NCBI GenBank assembly: GCA_041749535.1
Contig: JBGTBE010000021.1
Span: 1 to 64,000 of the forward strand
Source of the DNA: JBBQZU01 sp041749535
GTDB lineage: Bacteria; Bacteroidota; Bacteroidia; Flavobacteriales_D; Cryomorphaceae
Length of the DNA stretch: 64,000 nt
Direction of reading: 5' to 3'
The notes beneath the pieces are model-generated. The model was not told the origin of the DNA and did not search any database. It saw only the letters and a program-made list of their open reading frames with translations. Each line of letters opens with the position of its first letter. Positions within the stretch are counted from its first letter, which is position 1. Shown here piece by piece: positions 1-8,242 of the stretch. The translations under genes were made by a program, and so were the position numbers.

Positions 1-575
1 TTACCACCGGGGCTTCATCGTCGGTTACCGTTACATCAAAGCTGCACGAAGTGCTGTTGCCGGCTGCGTCGGTGGCTGTGGCGGTTACCGTTGTTGTTCC
101 CACTGGGAAGCTTGTGCCTGATTCCTGGCTGTAGGTTATCGTTGCACCACAATTATCGGTAGCTGTCGCTGCGAAGTTTACAATGGCTGCGCACTCACCT
201 GCATCAGCCGTTTGGCTTATATCTGCTGGGCAAGTAACCACCGGGGCTTCGTCGTCGGTTACCGTTACATCAAAGCTGCATGAAGTGCTGTTGCCGGCTG
301 CGTCGGTGGCTGTGGCGGTTACAGTGGTTGTTCCCACTGGGAAGCTTGTGCCTGATTCCTGGCTGTAGGTTATCGTTGCACCACAATTGTCGGTAGCAGT
401 GGCTGCGAAGTTTACAATGGCTGCGCACTCACCTGCATCAGCCGTTTGGCTTATGTCGGCAGGACAAGTTACCACCGGGGCTTCATCGTCGGTCACCGTT
501 ACATCAAAGCTGCACGAAGCGCTGTTGCCACATGCATCGACTGAAGAACATGTTACTGTGGTTGTTCCAACAGGA
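1..575 (-). repeat. Tandem 234-bp HYR repeat units
   Basis: The segments 1-234 and 235-468 are direct repeats with a period of exactly 234 bp (78 codons), and the next copy (469 to about 575) matches only over its C-terminal half before diverging. Each unit encodes one HYR domain. Comparing the two full units by eye I count about a dozen nucleotide differences, all at third codon positions and all synonymous, so the encoded 78 residues are identical. The array may continue beyond the left edge. Confidence 0.9.
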
Positions 576-3500
576 AAATCGTCGCCACTCTGTGCAGTGC
601 AAGTTACTGCTGCGTTTCTATACAGCTGAACGTTGTCAACTGCTAGTTGGTCAAGCGCCAGGAACGTGAACCACATGTATCGGTTACCTCCTACTAGTGT
701 GGCTATGAGGTCTGCTGCATTCGAACGGGTTTCGGTAAAGAGCACACTACCTCCACTGTCGCGAAGGTTCAGGTCTACACTAAGCGCTCCTCCATTGTCG
801 TAGAAATCCCACTCGAAGGTGTACCAGCCGGAGGTTGTAATTTCAATAAAATTGCCAGCGTTGATATTCAGCTTTGGAGCAAAGTTGGTGTTGTTACTTC
901 CACCTATATACACATTGCCCGATGCATTCGATGCCGCGTGAAATACAAAGTCTCTCAGGTGGCCACCACTTTGATTGCTGGCTGCCAAACTGATATCAAA
1001 CCCATATGTGTTCGCAATTACTGCAGCATCATTCAGATCAATGTATACATCAATGCTGCCAATAAAGCCGCTACCAAAACTGCTGCTGTAACCTCCCAGT
1101 CTGGAGAATGTACCCGTAGTTGGCGAATTTGTCGCATCGAACAGTGCGTGGGCACTGCCCGATGAAGAGATCACTCCATTGGTTCCGCTTGCCACGGCAG
1201 AAATCAAACTGTTGTAGTTTGTCCACCCCTGGTATGGGATAGAGATTGATGGACTGGATTCGAAATTGGGATTCTCAAAGTCTTCTGCATACTTCAAGTC
1301 CAGGGCGGTTGGCGCTACAAAAGAAGCTGCCGCAGTGCAAAGACCAGGGTCATTGTTTGCAACAATATCTTCAGGGCAATCCGTTTGCTCAGGGGCTGTA
1401 GTATCCTCTACCGTAATGGTTTGAACGCAGGAAGCGCTGTTTCCTGAAGCATCAGTTGCTGTAAAGGTGCGAAGTACGGTGCCTGTCATATTGCACTGGT
1501 CAAGTCCAGACCTGTCATCGGTCCAGGTGATTGCAAAGGAGCAATTGTCGCTTCCGGTAGCCATTCCTGTAATAAATGGATCTGTGGTGAGGCTCACTTC
1601 TACTGTTATATCAGCAGGGCAACTGATTGTGGGATCATCATTGTCAGTCACCGTAACAGTGAATGAGCATGGAATGGCATCGTTACCATTGCCATCATTT
1701 GCGCTGTAGGTAACTGTGCTCACGCCTGTGGCAAATTGAACAGCATCTACATCTCCTGTTCCACTTGCAGTAGTGGCACCACTCACTTCATAAGTTAAGT
1801 TTGTTGAGCAATTATCCGTAAAAATACTCGGGGCTGAACCCAGGATGATTGCGTAGCATTGGTTTGGATCTGTATTAACAACAAAATCGTTTGGACAACC
1901 CAGGACTGGAGCTTCGATGTCATCGGCGGGAATGATGTATTGGCAATCAACTTCCACCCTCATATCGGCAAAAGCAAGTTCCAGACCTCCGGCCGTTTCT
2001 ACGCTCAGGCGCAGGTCATACACACCAGATGCATATGGATCAAATGGAAGAATGCTCGGATCGCCGATGAGTTGCCAAAAGCCAAAACCCAGGTTTTGGC
2101 TATCCTGCAGATTTGATTGACCTCCCAAATTGTTGGAAACCATCAATGCACTCAGATCTATAACATAAGGCCCAGTTTGGCCTGGCCCATCAGATGGATC
2201 GAAATCAACTGTAAGATAAGCCTGGAGATCGTTGAAGGTGTAATTTCCTAAATCTACGCTGAATAGATAATTCCAACGCGCCAGTCCGGGAGCGGATGCT
2301 GTATTAGAAGCAGATGTTGGAGAAAGGCCTGTGCCTACCTGATAAGTGTCTCCAGCCGGGACTATATCACCAAGGAAACGGCGGAAGGCTTTGATGCCCA
2401 ACTCAAGGTCGCAATAATCACTTACGGCCATATTGGTATTCGTTAGTCCGGATCCAATGAAAATAGGTTGCGATAGGGTGGTGCCGTAAATTGGCGCTGC
2501 CGGACAATTGTCGCATGTAGTTGCGCTTGTGGTTGGCTCTACATAAACATCAAAGGAGCATGTTGAACCATCCTGAACGGCAGTGTATGTCACCGTGCTA
2601 AGACCTTGATTGAAGACGAGCCCGTCAACATTTCCTGACCCCGAAGCCACAGTAGCACCCGTAACATTGTACGTGAAGGTGTCGTCGCAATTTGCAATTA
2701 TAGTGGGTGCCGTACCCGACGCCGTTGCTGTACAAAGGTTGGGGTCCAGATAAAAGGTTAGATCGCCAGGACAAGTAATCGACGTTGGAAGACTATTCTC
2801 GATGGTTACTGTTGCATTGCACGTACTTTCAAGGCCATTCACATCAGTAACTGTAAGTATAACATTGTTGTTGCCCAAATCACTACAATCGAAAACACTT
2901 TGACTGATTGACAGACTTGCAATGCCGCAGGCATCCGATGATCCATTGTCTATATCTCCTGCTGAAATTGTTGCGAGCCCGTTTACATCAAGGCCAACAG
3001 TAATATTCTTACAAAGTGCTTGTGGAGGGGTGTTGTCAATAACAGAGACATTAAAGTTGCAAGAAGAAGAATTTCCTGCGAGATCAAATGCAGTAATGGA
3101 TACGTTTACAATACCCACATTTACAAAACTACCTGGTGTAGGTGATTGCATAAGGGTCGTAATTCCGCAGTTGTCTATACTCCCCAATCCAAGGGAAATA
3201 GATCTATAATCGGGTAGTTGGGGTTGGCAAGCTAGGCCTGCAAATAGCGGAGAAACCGAACCTGGACAGAAGGTGACAGGAGACTCCGTATCACTCACGG
3301 TTACATCAAAAGAGCAGGTGGCTGAGCGATTTGCAGCATCTGTCAGCTCAAAAGTTACCGTTGTTGTTCCAACGGGGAATGCTGACCCTGTAGGCAAACC
3401 ACTGGTTTGTGTTAAAGTTGCACCACAATCCGCATCGAATGCAGGATTACTGAAATTCACTACAGCTGAGCATTGACCAAAATCGTTGCCTGTGGAAATA

Positions 3501-6500
3501 TTTCCCGGGCAAAATGTAAATACAGGGGGATCAATGCAGCCTTCACAACTACCTGCAACGGGCTGAAAACCTGTCATTGGCAGGTTATCATCCGTACCAT
3601 TGGTCAGGTAAGGAATATAGGAGAGGTTTCCCAGCACTTTGGTGCTCACTACAGTAAAATCAGCACTGCCATACCAATTGCAAGTTGCAACTACAGGTGG
3701 ATCATTTAAAATTGCAACAAGGTCAACTTCAAGTGCCGCACCCGCAGAACTCCTCAACAAGCTATTGTTATTGATTACAATATTCTCGTAGGCATCAGGT
3801 GTTCCGCCACTGCCTCCGTCATCTAAGAAAACCGCCCTGTTGGAAGTTGAAATGCTATTGCCCAGTATTTGAATGTTTGTGTATTGGCCAGCGGGCATAT
3901 TGGTGCCAGCCTGAAATCTTATTCCCAGAACTGTATTGATGATCTCATTGTTTTCAATGTCAATGTCAATGTAATCGCCATTGCCGAGGGTAACGATACC
4001 ATCGTAAGCACCACCCAGGGTGTTGCCGGATACAACATAGTTCAGGCTACCGCGGTCGCTGCTAGATATTTGCAGAGGGTATCGCGCATTAGTGAAAGCT
4101 CCGTCGCTGTTATCAGAAGCAGGAGAAACCAAGCCCATATCAACTGTATTGTTGGCAATTAGCACGTCTTGGTTTCCATCCGAATTGATGCCCCTTCTCC
4201 CACTGAAACCCGGGTTGGTATGCGCTATACAGTTATCAGAAATGTTGACCCCGGTAATATTAAAAAGAACAACTGCAGTGGCATTAAGTGCCTGAATATC
4301 TTCAATGCTATTGCCTTGTAGCAGCCAGTTGCTGCTTCCAATCCCCCCTCCTGATCCGAATCCGTGGAGTATGGGCTGCCCAACTGCGGTAGCATGGATG
4401 TAATTGTTTAAAATGGAAATATTGCTCCATGTTGCACCGGCACCAATCGATCTTATTTGTGCGCCAGACCCGGTCAATTCAAAACCATTGATGGAGACAC
4501 CATTGCTGCTGATTAGAATTGCGCCATTGATGGTACTTTCAGCGGAGCGCATTGCGCATGCGGAAACACCGGCGTTGGCACCCTCAAGGTTTATGGCTTT
4601 GGATATCGTGATATCTCCTGAATAAATACCAGAAGATACTTCTATGGTGTGACCTGCAAGGGTGGCGGCATCATCAATCGCATCCTGAATGGAGCAATAA
4701 TACATTCCGGTTGTGGGGTTGTATGCAACACCGGCTGTAGCAAGACTTGCCGGGACATTGCGTTGATCGGTGCCATTAGATGAAAACGTATTCGAAGAGA
4801 AGGTGTTTCCACAGGTCTCAGGAGAGTTGCCTCGTCCGAAAAACTGGTCGGCAAGGTTCGATTGATCTCCTTCGCCGGGATAAGGTAGGTGCCCTGCTTG
4901 TTGCTGAATACCCACATCATTGCCCGTAAGGGAATTGTTACTGACTGTATGGTTGATGCCTTCAATCACGATACCAAAGCCCTCGCTGTTGCTGCTCTGC
5001 ACGTACCCGGAAACGGTATTGTTTGTAACGGAGACTCCAAAAGGAACATCAACATTGCCAGCCAAAACACCCCTTCTGAATACAGCTATTCCAGCAAGAT
5101 CACGCAGATCAACAATTGGGAGAGACCTGGACACGATATTATTATCTACTGTAGTGAACCCATTTGGGTTTTTTATCTCTATGCCGAAACGACCATTGTT
5201 AGAGAGTGTATTGTCTTCAATGAGATTCGCTGATGGCCCTGTGAGGCCTACCAGTCCGATGCCATTGTCTCCGTTATTATATATATTGTTGCCGGCGAGG
5301 TACACGCCTGTTGCATCGCCATCCTGTAGTTCCACACCACAGCAATTGTTGTTGAAAACCTCACAGTTGGTAATGGTTACATTGCTTTTAAGCCCATTCC
5401 AAATTACGATTCCACGCGCTCCAATGGTATGACCTGATGAAGTAACAAAATTAAGCGTGACGTTATCTACAGGACCAGTTGCATACAATCCGCTTCCACC
5501 AACATTGTTTTGAATGGTTACATTTTGAATCAAAAGGTCACTATTGCCACCGTTGCCATAGATGCCGGCATCGCTGTTGCCGTTGGCCCCCGCAAAGTTC
5601 TGTACTGTAAGCTCCTGTATGTTCACATTGGTGATTCCGGTATTGATCAAAACACCTTTCCCGGTTCCCGCGAGACCCGTACCATCAAGTATGGTTGCTG
5701 ACTGGCTCTGGCCAGCAAGGGTCAGTGACTTGGTCACAATGAGTCGTTGATTATACGTTCCATCTTGAATGTTAATTACATTGCCGGAAGTTGCATAATC
5801 TATAGCCGTCTGTATGCTGTTATTTACAAGTGAAGAGACATATTGATTGTTGGTCACATAGGTCACAAGCCCATTTCTACCACTGCGGCTGCGGTGATAC
5901 ATTGTAAGTTCAACATTGAAGAGGTCGGCCAAAGAGAGACTGCTGAAGGGAACGCCATCAAAAGTACCCGCCGAAATATCGAGTCTGAAAGTTGTGGCAA
6001 CATTAGAAAGATTAAAAAGTGCACTGCCTGGAATCTTATAGTTGTTCGCTCCCCAGGTGAAAGATCCATCAGTAGGAGAAACCCCTCCAAAAGCTGCGTG
6101 TGTGCCATTGTTGTCGAAAGTGTTTCCTTCTACACTTATAAGCGCTGAATTGTCATCAATATTAAGAGCGGTTCTACAATTCTCAAAAACATTGTACTGG
6201 ATGGCGATGAGTGCTGATGGACCATTCACATACATGCCGGAATTCCACGTTTTATGTCCGCTGAAAAGTCCGGCAGAAGGATCGCCGGTAAACTTATTGT
6301 TCTGTATAAACTTGCTTCCTGTACCATTTGAAATCTCAATCCCACGCACAGTGCTTCCCGCAATGATGCCAAAACGCTCCACTATGCAATTCTTCAGGGT
6401 TGCCGCTGCGGAACCTCCCAGAGAAACCGGCGTGGTGGTATTGGTTTGGTAAATGTGAAAACCGTCAATGATAACGGTATTCGCACCTGGCACACTCAGG

Positions 6501-7315
6501 GTTCCATCAGCGAGTACTGACTCAGTGATGCGCACAGCTGTGTTAGGATCCGTGCCAAAATTAGCTCCCCGAATTTCGAGATTCTTATTGACAACTATGG
6601 TTTCCGTATAGATTCCCGCAGCGGCATAGATCACATGTCCGTCAAGTGTCGATGCATCATCAATGGCAGCCTGTATAGAGCAATATCGGTTGTTCGTATT
6701 CAGATTGGTTACCCTACCCACCGTAAAGGTGGCCTGATAGTTTGCACCCCCATTGCTGTCAAAAAAAGGATTGTCGCATCCTGTTGCACCATTTGAACCA
6801 CCTTCAAAATACACTTCGAGGGTATAATTGCCTGGTGTCAGTCCTGCGAGCACATTGGCCCTATCGCCAGCGAGTTCTTGCCAGGTCTGATTCTGCCCGG
6901 TACCACAAAGAGGTGTACCATCATTCGAACCAAAATCGAAATTGACCACAGCAAAGGCTCCGGATGGTACCCCGGTCCATACCCGCCAATAGATGCGCGA
7001 GCCCGTGACATCACAGGGGTCACACTTAAAGGTCTTTCCCTGTCCACCAAGCAACAAGGATGAATTGCAATCGAAATCACCAAGGCTTGCACCTTGAAAA
7101 TCAGGGTTCCCGGTGCTTGCGCCCGCGTCGTAAAACTGGTTGCCAGAGCCCGTATCTGCCACGACATAGGTTTGGTAAAATCCATTTCCCTGGGCGGATA
7201 ATTCTAGAGAGGTTAAACCCCAAAAGAAGACGCCTACTAGGGCTATGACCGACTTCAAGGCCATAAAAAAATGGGCTTTTTGAAAGCCCTGATTGTTTGG
7301 TACAGAATTTTTCAT
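1..7315 (-). CDS. Giant secreted beta-helix/HYR repeat protein, 3' end beyond window
   Basis: The minus-strand frame starting at 7315 stays open to position 1, giving about 2,438 codons, and the C-terminus lies outside the window. It opens with a signal peptide ending near LELSAQ (residue 42, or residue 25 if the in-frame ATG at 7264 is used). A disulfide-rich N-terminal domain follows to about residue 200. Three right-handed beta-helix modules come next, each opening with a variant of SIQxAIDxA (about 6697, 5825 and 4712). From about 3560 onward there are at least eight HYR-type immunoglobulin-like domains (pattern CPxDI...GTTTVT..ATDxxGNxxxC), with a separate domain of about 200 residues at 2525-1920 and a jelly-roll-like insert at 1307-615. 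Beta-helix plus HYR architecture is typical of exported Bacteroidota surface proteins. Adhesion or glycan binding is an inference; a T9SS sorting domain is expected but not visible. The start codon is uncertain. Confidence 0.85.
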   Translation of the reverse strand, partial: MKNSVPNNQGFQKAHFFMALKSVIALVGVFFWGLTSLELSAQGNGFYQTYVVADTGSGNQFYDAGASTGNPDFQGASLGDFDCNSSLLLGGQGKTFKCDPCDVTGSRIYWRVWTGVPSGAFAVVNFDFGSNDGTPLCGTGQNQTWQELAGDRANVLAGLTPGNYTLEVYFEGGSNGATGCDNPFFDSNGGANYQATFTVGRVTNLNTNNRYCSIQAAIDDASTLDGHVIYAAAGIYTETIVVNKNLEIRGANFGTDPNTAVRITESVLADGTLSVPGANTVIIDGFHIYQTNTTTPVSLGGSAAATLKNCIVERFGIIAGSTVRGIEISNGTGSKFIQNNKFTGDPSAGLFSGHKTWNSGMYVNGPSALIAIQYNVFENCRTALNIDDNSALISVEGNTFDNNGTHAAFGGVSPTDGSFTWGANNYKIPGSALFNLSNVATTFRLDISAGTFDGVPFSSLSLADLFNVELTMYHRSRSGRNGLVTYVTNNQYVSSLVNNSIQTAIDYATSGNVINIQDGTYNQRLIVTKSLTLAGQSQSATILDGTGLAGTGKGVLINTGITNVNIQELTVQNFAGANGNSDAGIYGNGGNSDLLIQNVTIQNNVGGSGLYATGPVDNVTLNFVTSSGHTIGARGIVIWNGLKSNVTITNCEVFNNNCCGVELQDGDATGVYLAGNNIYNNGDNGIGLVGLTGPSANLIEDNTLSNNGRFGIEIKNPNGFTTVDNNIVSRSLPIVDLRDLAGIAVFRRGVLAGNVDVPFGVSVTNNTVSGYVQSSNSEGFGIVIEGINHTVSNNSLTGNDVGIQQQAGHLPYPGEGDQSNLADQFFGRGNSPETCGNTFSSNTFSSNGTDQRNVPASLATAGVAYNPTTGMYYCSIQDAIDDAATLAGHTIEVSSGIYSGDITISKAINLEGANAGVSACAMRSAESTINGAILISSNGVSINGFELTGSGAQIRSIGAGATWSNISILNNYIHATAVGQPILHGFGSGGGIGSSNWLLQGNSIEDIQALNATAVVLFNITGVNISDNCIAHTNPGFSGRRGINSDGNQDVLIANNTVDMGLVSPASDNSDGAFTNARYPLQISSSDRGSLNYVVSGNTLGGAYDGIVTLGNGDYIDIDIENNEIINTVLGIRFQAGTNMPAGQYTNIQILGNSISTSNRAVFLDDGGSGGTPDAYENIVINNNSLLRSSAGAALEVDLVAILNDPPVVATCNWYGSADFTVVSTKVLGNLSYIPYLTNGTDDNLPMTGFQPVAGSCEGCIDPPVFTFCPGNISTGNDFGQCSAVVNFSNPAFDADCGATLTQTSGLPTGSAFPVGTTTVTFELTDAANRSATCSFDVTVSDTESPVTFCPGSVSPLFAGLACQPQLPDYRSISLGLGSIDNCGITTLMQSPTPGSFVNVGIVNVSITAFDLAGNSSSCNFNVSVIDNTPPQALCKNITVGLDVNGLATISAGDIDNGSSDACGIASLSISQSVFDCSDLGNNNVILTVTDVNGLESTCNATVTIENSLPTSITCPGDLTFYLDPNLCTATASGTAPTIIANCDDTFTYNVTGATVASGSGNVDGLVFNQGLSTVTYTAVQDGSTCSFDVYVEPTTSATTCDNCPAAPIYGTTLSQPIFIGSGLTNTNMAVSDYCDLELGIKAFRRFLGDIVPAGDTYQVGTGLSPTSASNTASAPGLARWNYLFSVDLGNYTFNDLQAYLTVDFDPSDGPGQTGPYVIDLSALMVSNNLGGQSNLQDSQNLGFGFWQLIGDPSILPFDPYASGVYDLRLSVETAGGLELAFADMRVEVDCQYIIPADDIEAPVLGCPNDFVVNTDPNQCYAIILGSAPSIFTDNCSTNLTYEVSGATTASGTGDVDAVQFATGVSTVTYSANDGNGNDAIPCSFTVTVTDNDDPTISCPADITVEVSLTTDPFITGMATGSDNCSFAITWTDDRSGLDQCNMTGTVLRTFTATDASGNSASCVQTITVEDTTAPEQTDCPEDIVANNDPGLCTAAASFVAPTALDLKYAEDFENPNFESSPSISIPYQGWTNYNSLISAVASGTNGVISSSGSAHALFDATNSPTTGTFSRLGGYSSSFGSGFIGSIDVYIDLNDAAVIANTYGFDISLAASNQSGGHLRDFVFHAASNASGNVYIGGSNNTNFAPKLNINAGNFIEITTSGWYTFEWDFYDNGGALSVDLNLRDSGGSVLFTETRSNAADLIATLVGGNRYMWFTFLALDQLAVDNVQLYRNAAVTCTAQSGDDFPVGTTTVTCSSVDACGNSASCSFDVTVTDDEAPVVTCPADISQTADAGECAAIVNFAATATDNCGATITYSQESGTSFPVGTTTVTATATDAAGNSTSCSFDVTVTDDEAPVVTCPADISQTADAGECAAIVNFAATATDNCGATITYSQESGTSFPVGTTTVTATATDAAGNSTSCSFDVTVTDDEAPVV
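7265..7289 (-). promoter_or_regulatory. Hairpin plus T7 tract at the start of the giant surface-protein gene
   Basis: On the minus strand the sequence GGGCTTT-CAA-AAAGCCC (7289-7273) is a perfect 7-bp inverted repeat with a 3-nt loop. One A and then seven T residues (7271-7265) follow, and directly after them the ATG at 7264. The shape is that of an intrinsic terminator. It lies between the two possible starts, 7315 and 7264, so it is either early coding sequence or, if 7264 is the true start, a leader attenuator. Confidence 0.5.
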
Positions 7316-7870
7316 TGCAGGTTGGTTGTTAGAATTGGTTGTGTAGACAGGTTTTAATCGTGCTAAAGTCGGTTTGAGAAATACATCCAGGAGTTTAAGT
7401 CTGCAATTGTCGTAAACCGTAAAAATTTTTATCAAGCTTCACGCAGTTAAAAGAATTATAAATAACTATGGGGGCGGAAATTTATAAAAATATTTCGTCT
7501 GCTGGTACTATTTTAATTTTTTTCTACCCACTAAGGTAATTTTATCATCGACGAACTACCCGAAACAATCGCCAATCACAGGTCGCTCGCTATATTTTCT
7601 AAAACCAAGTTATGCGGGATTTAGGGGAATAATATTTTAACTTCCTCTGTTCTTAAAAACCCCTTTTGCCGAATAGACATACTCCCTGCATGTACAACCA
7701 CAGTGCATCAAGAGGTTTTCACTAAAACAAAATGTATATGCTTAGAATTTTCGGTAAACTGTGCCCAACAGATTGTACCTGATGAGGTATTTCATCTCTG
7801 AGATAACATCCATATATAAAAAGGAAGAATAGAATTTTACGTCAAGGCACGTATAGAAAAACAATACAAT
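7316..7870. other. A/T-rich intergenic region without a recognisable gene
   Basis: This stretch of about 555 bp separates the giant surface-protein gene from the rpmH terminator. I found no plausible coding frame, tRNA or repeat. It should carry the promoter of the surface-protein gene, but no exact TAnnTTTG element is visible on the minus strand; the closest is TAACTTGG at 7612-7605, about 290 bp upstream of the start. Confidence 0.5.
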
Positions 7871-7899
7871 AAAAAACGCCGCACATTTCAGGTGCGGCG
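7871..7899 (-). terminator. Intrinsic terminator of rpmH
   Basis: On the minus strand an 8-bp G/C-rich stem, CGCCGCAC paired with GTGCGGCG (7899-7892 with 7884-7877) around a 7-nt loop, runs straight into six T residues (7876-7871). It lies 28 bp past the rpmH stop codon. Confidence 0.85.
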
Positions 7900-7926
7900 G
7901 TACTATTATTGTCTAAGTAGCGCTAA

Positions 7927-8085
7927 TTAACGCTTGTGCAATTTCACGTCAGAAACCGTAAGGCGCTTGCGGCCTTTGCGGCGGCGCGATGCCAATACTT
8001 TGCGGCCATTGGCAGAAGCCATGCGCTCGCGGAATCCGTGCTTATTGCGTCGCTTTCTGTTCGAAGGCTGGAATGTTCTTTTCAT
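7927..8085 (-). CDS. rpmH: 50S ribosomal protein L34
   Basis: This gene encodes a 52-residue, strongly basic protein beginning MKRTFQPSNRKRRNKHGF, which is the highly conserved start of bacterial L34; the rest (RMASANGRKVLASRRRKGRK) also fits. L34 is a structural protein of the large ribosomal subunit. The frame extends upstream to 8133, but the family start and size support ATG at 8085. The gene stands alone here: a good Bacteroidota promoter lies 45 bp upstream and an intrinsic terminator follows. The short C-terminal extension RLTVSDVKLHKR after the usual RKGRKRL end is often seen in Bacteroidota. Confidence 0.97.
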   Translation of the reverse strand: MKRTFQPSNRKRRNKHGFRERMASANGRKVLASRRRKGRKRLTVSDVKLHKR

Positions 8086-8130
8086 CGCGGGTGTGCTTAA
8101 CGGGTTATACTGTTTCCCAAAAATGGAGTG

Positions 8131-8161
8131 CAAAAATAGACATTAAACCTTTCCAACCAAA
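8131..8161 (-). promoter_or_regulatory. rpmH promoter, Bacteroidota -33/-7 type
   Basis: On the minus strand TTTG (8161-8158), a 19-bp spacer and TATTTTTG (8138-8131) match the Bacteroidota primary-sigma consensus TTTG/TAnnTTTG with accepted spacing. The -7 element ends 45 bp upstream of the rpmH start codon. This is the most complete promoter I can see in the window. Confidence 0.7.
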
Positions 8162-8212
8162 CAAATCGTGTAAAATTTATTCCAACATCACCCTCATCTC
8201 CCCGTGCATGGT

Positions 8213-8220
8213 TACCTTTG
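8213..8220 (+). promoter_or_regulatory. -7 element TACCTTTG upstream of the ABC exporter gene
   Basis: An exact TAnnTTTG match ends 22 bp before the TTG codon at 8243. It lies inside the longer reading frame that starts with ATG at 8204, so if it is used that ATG cannot be the start. This favours TTG 8243. No clear -33 element is seen. Confidence 0.5.
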
Positions 8221-8242
8221 CACCCAAATCAGCCTGCAGGCA

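Noticed and set aside
183..629. Plus-strand ORFs of 61 and 80 codons with similar sequence
   Set aside because: They are the antisense shadow of the HYR repeat units; their similarity simply reflects the repeat on the minus strand.
1..7315. Numerous short ORFs on both strands across the giant gene
   Set aside because: The minus frame in phase with 7315 is open throughout and has consistent domain content; the others lack domains and are frame shadows.
7600..7614. 15-mer TAAAACCAAGTTATG repeated at 50001-50015
   Set aside because: A 15-base match is expected about once by chance in a window of this size, and the two contexts share no other sequence.
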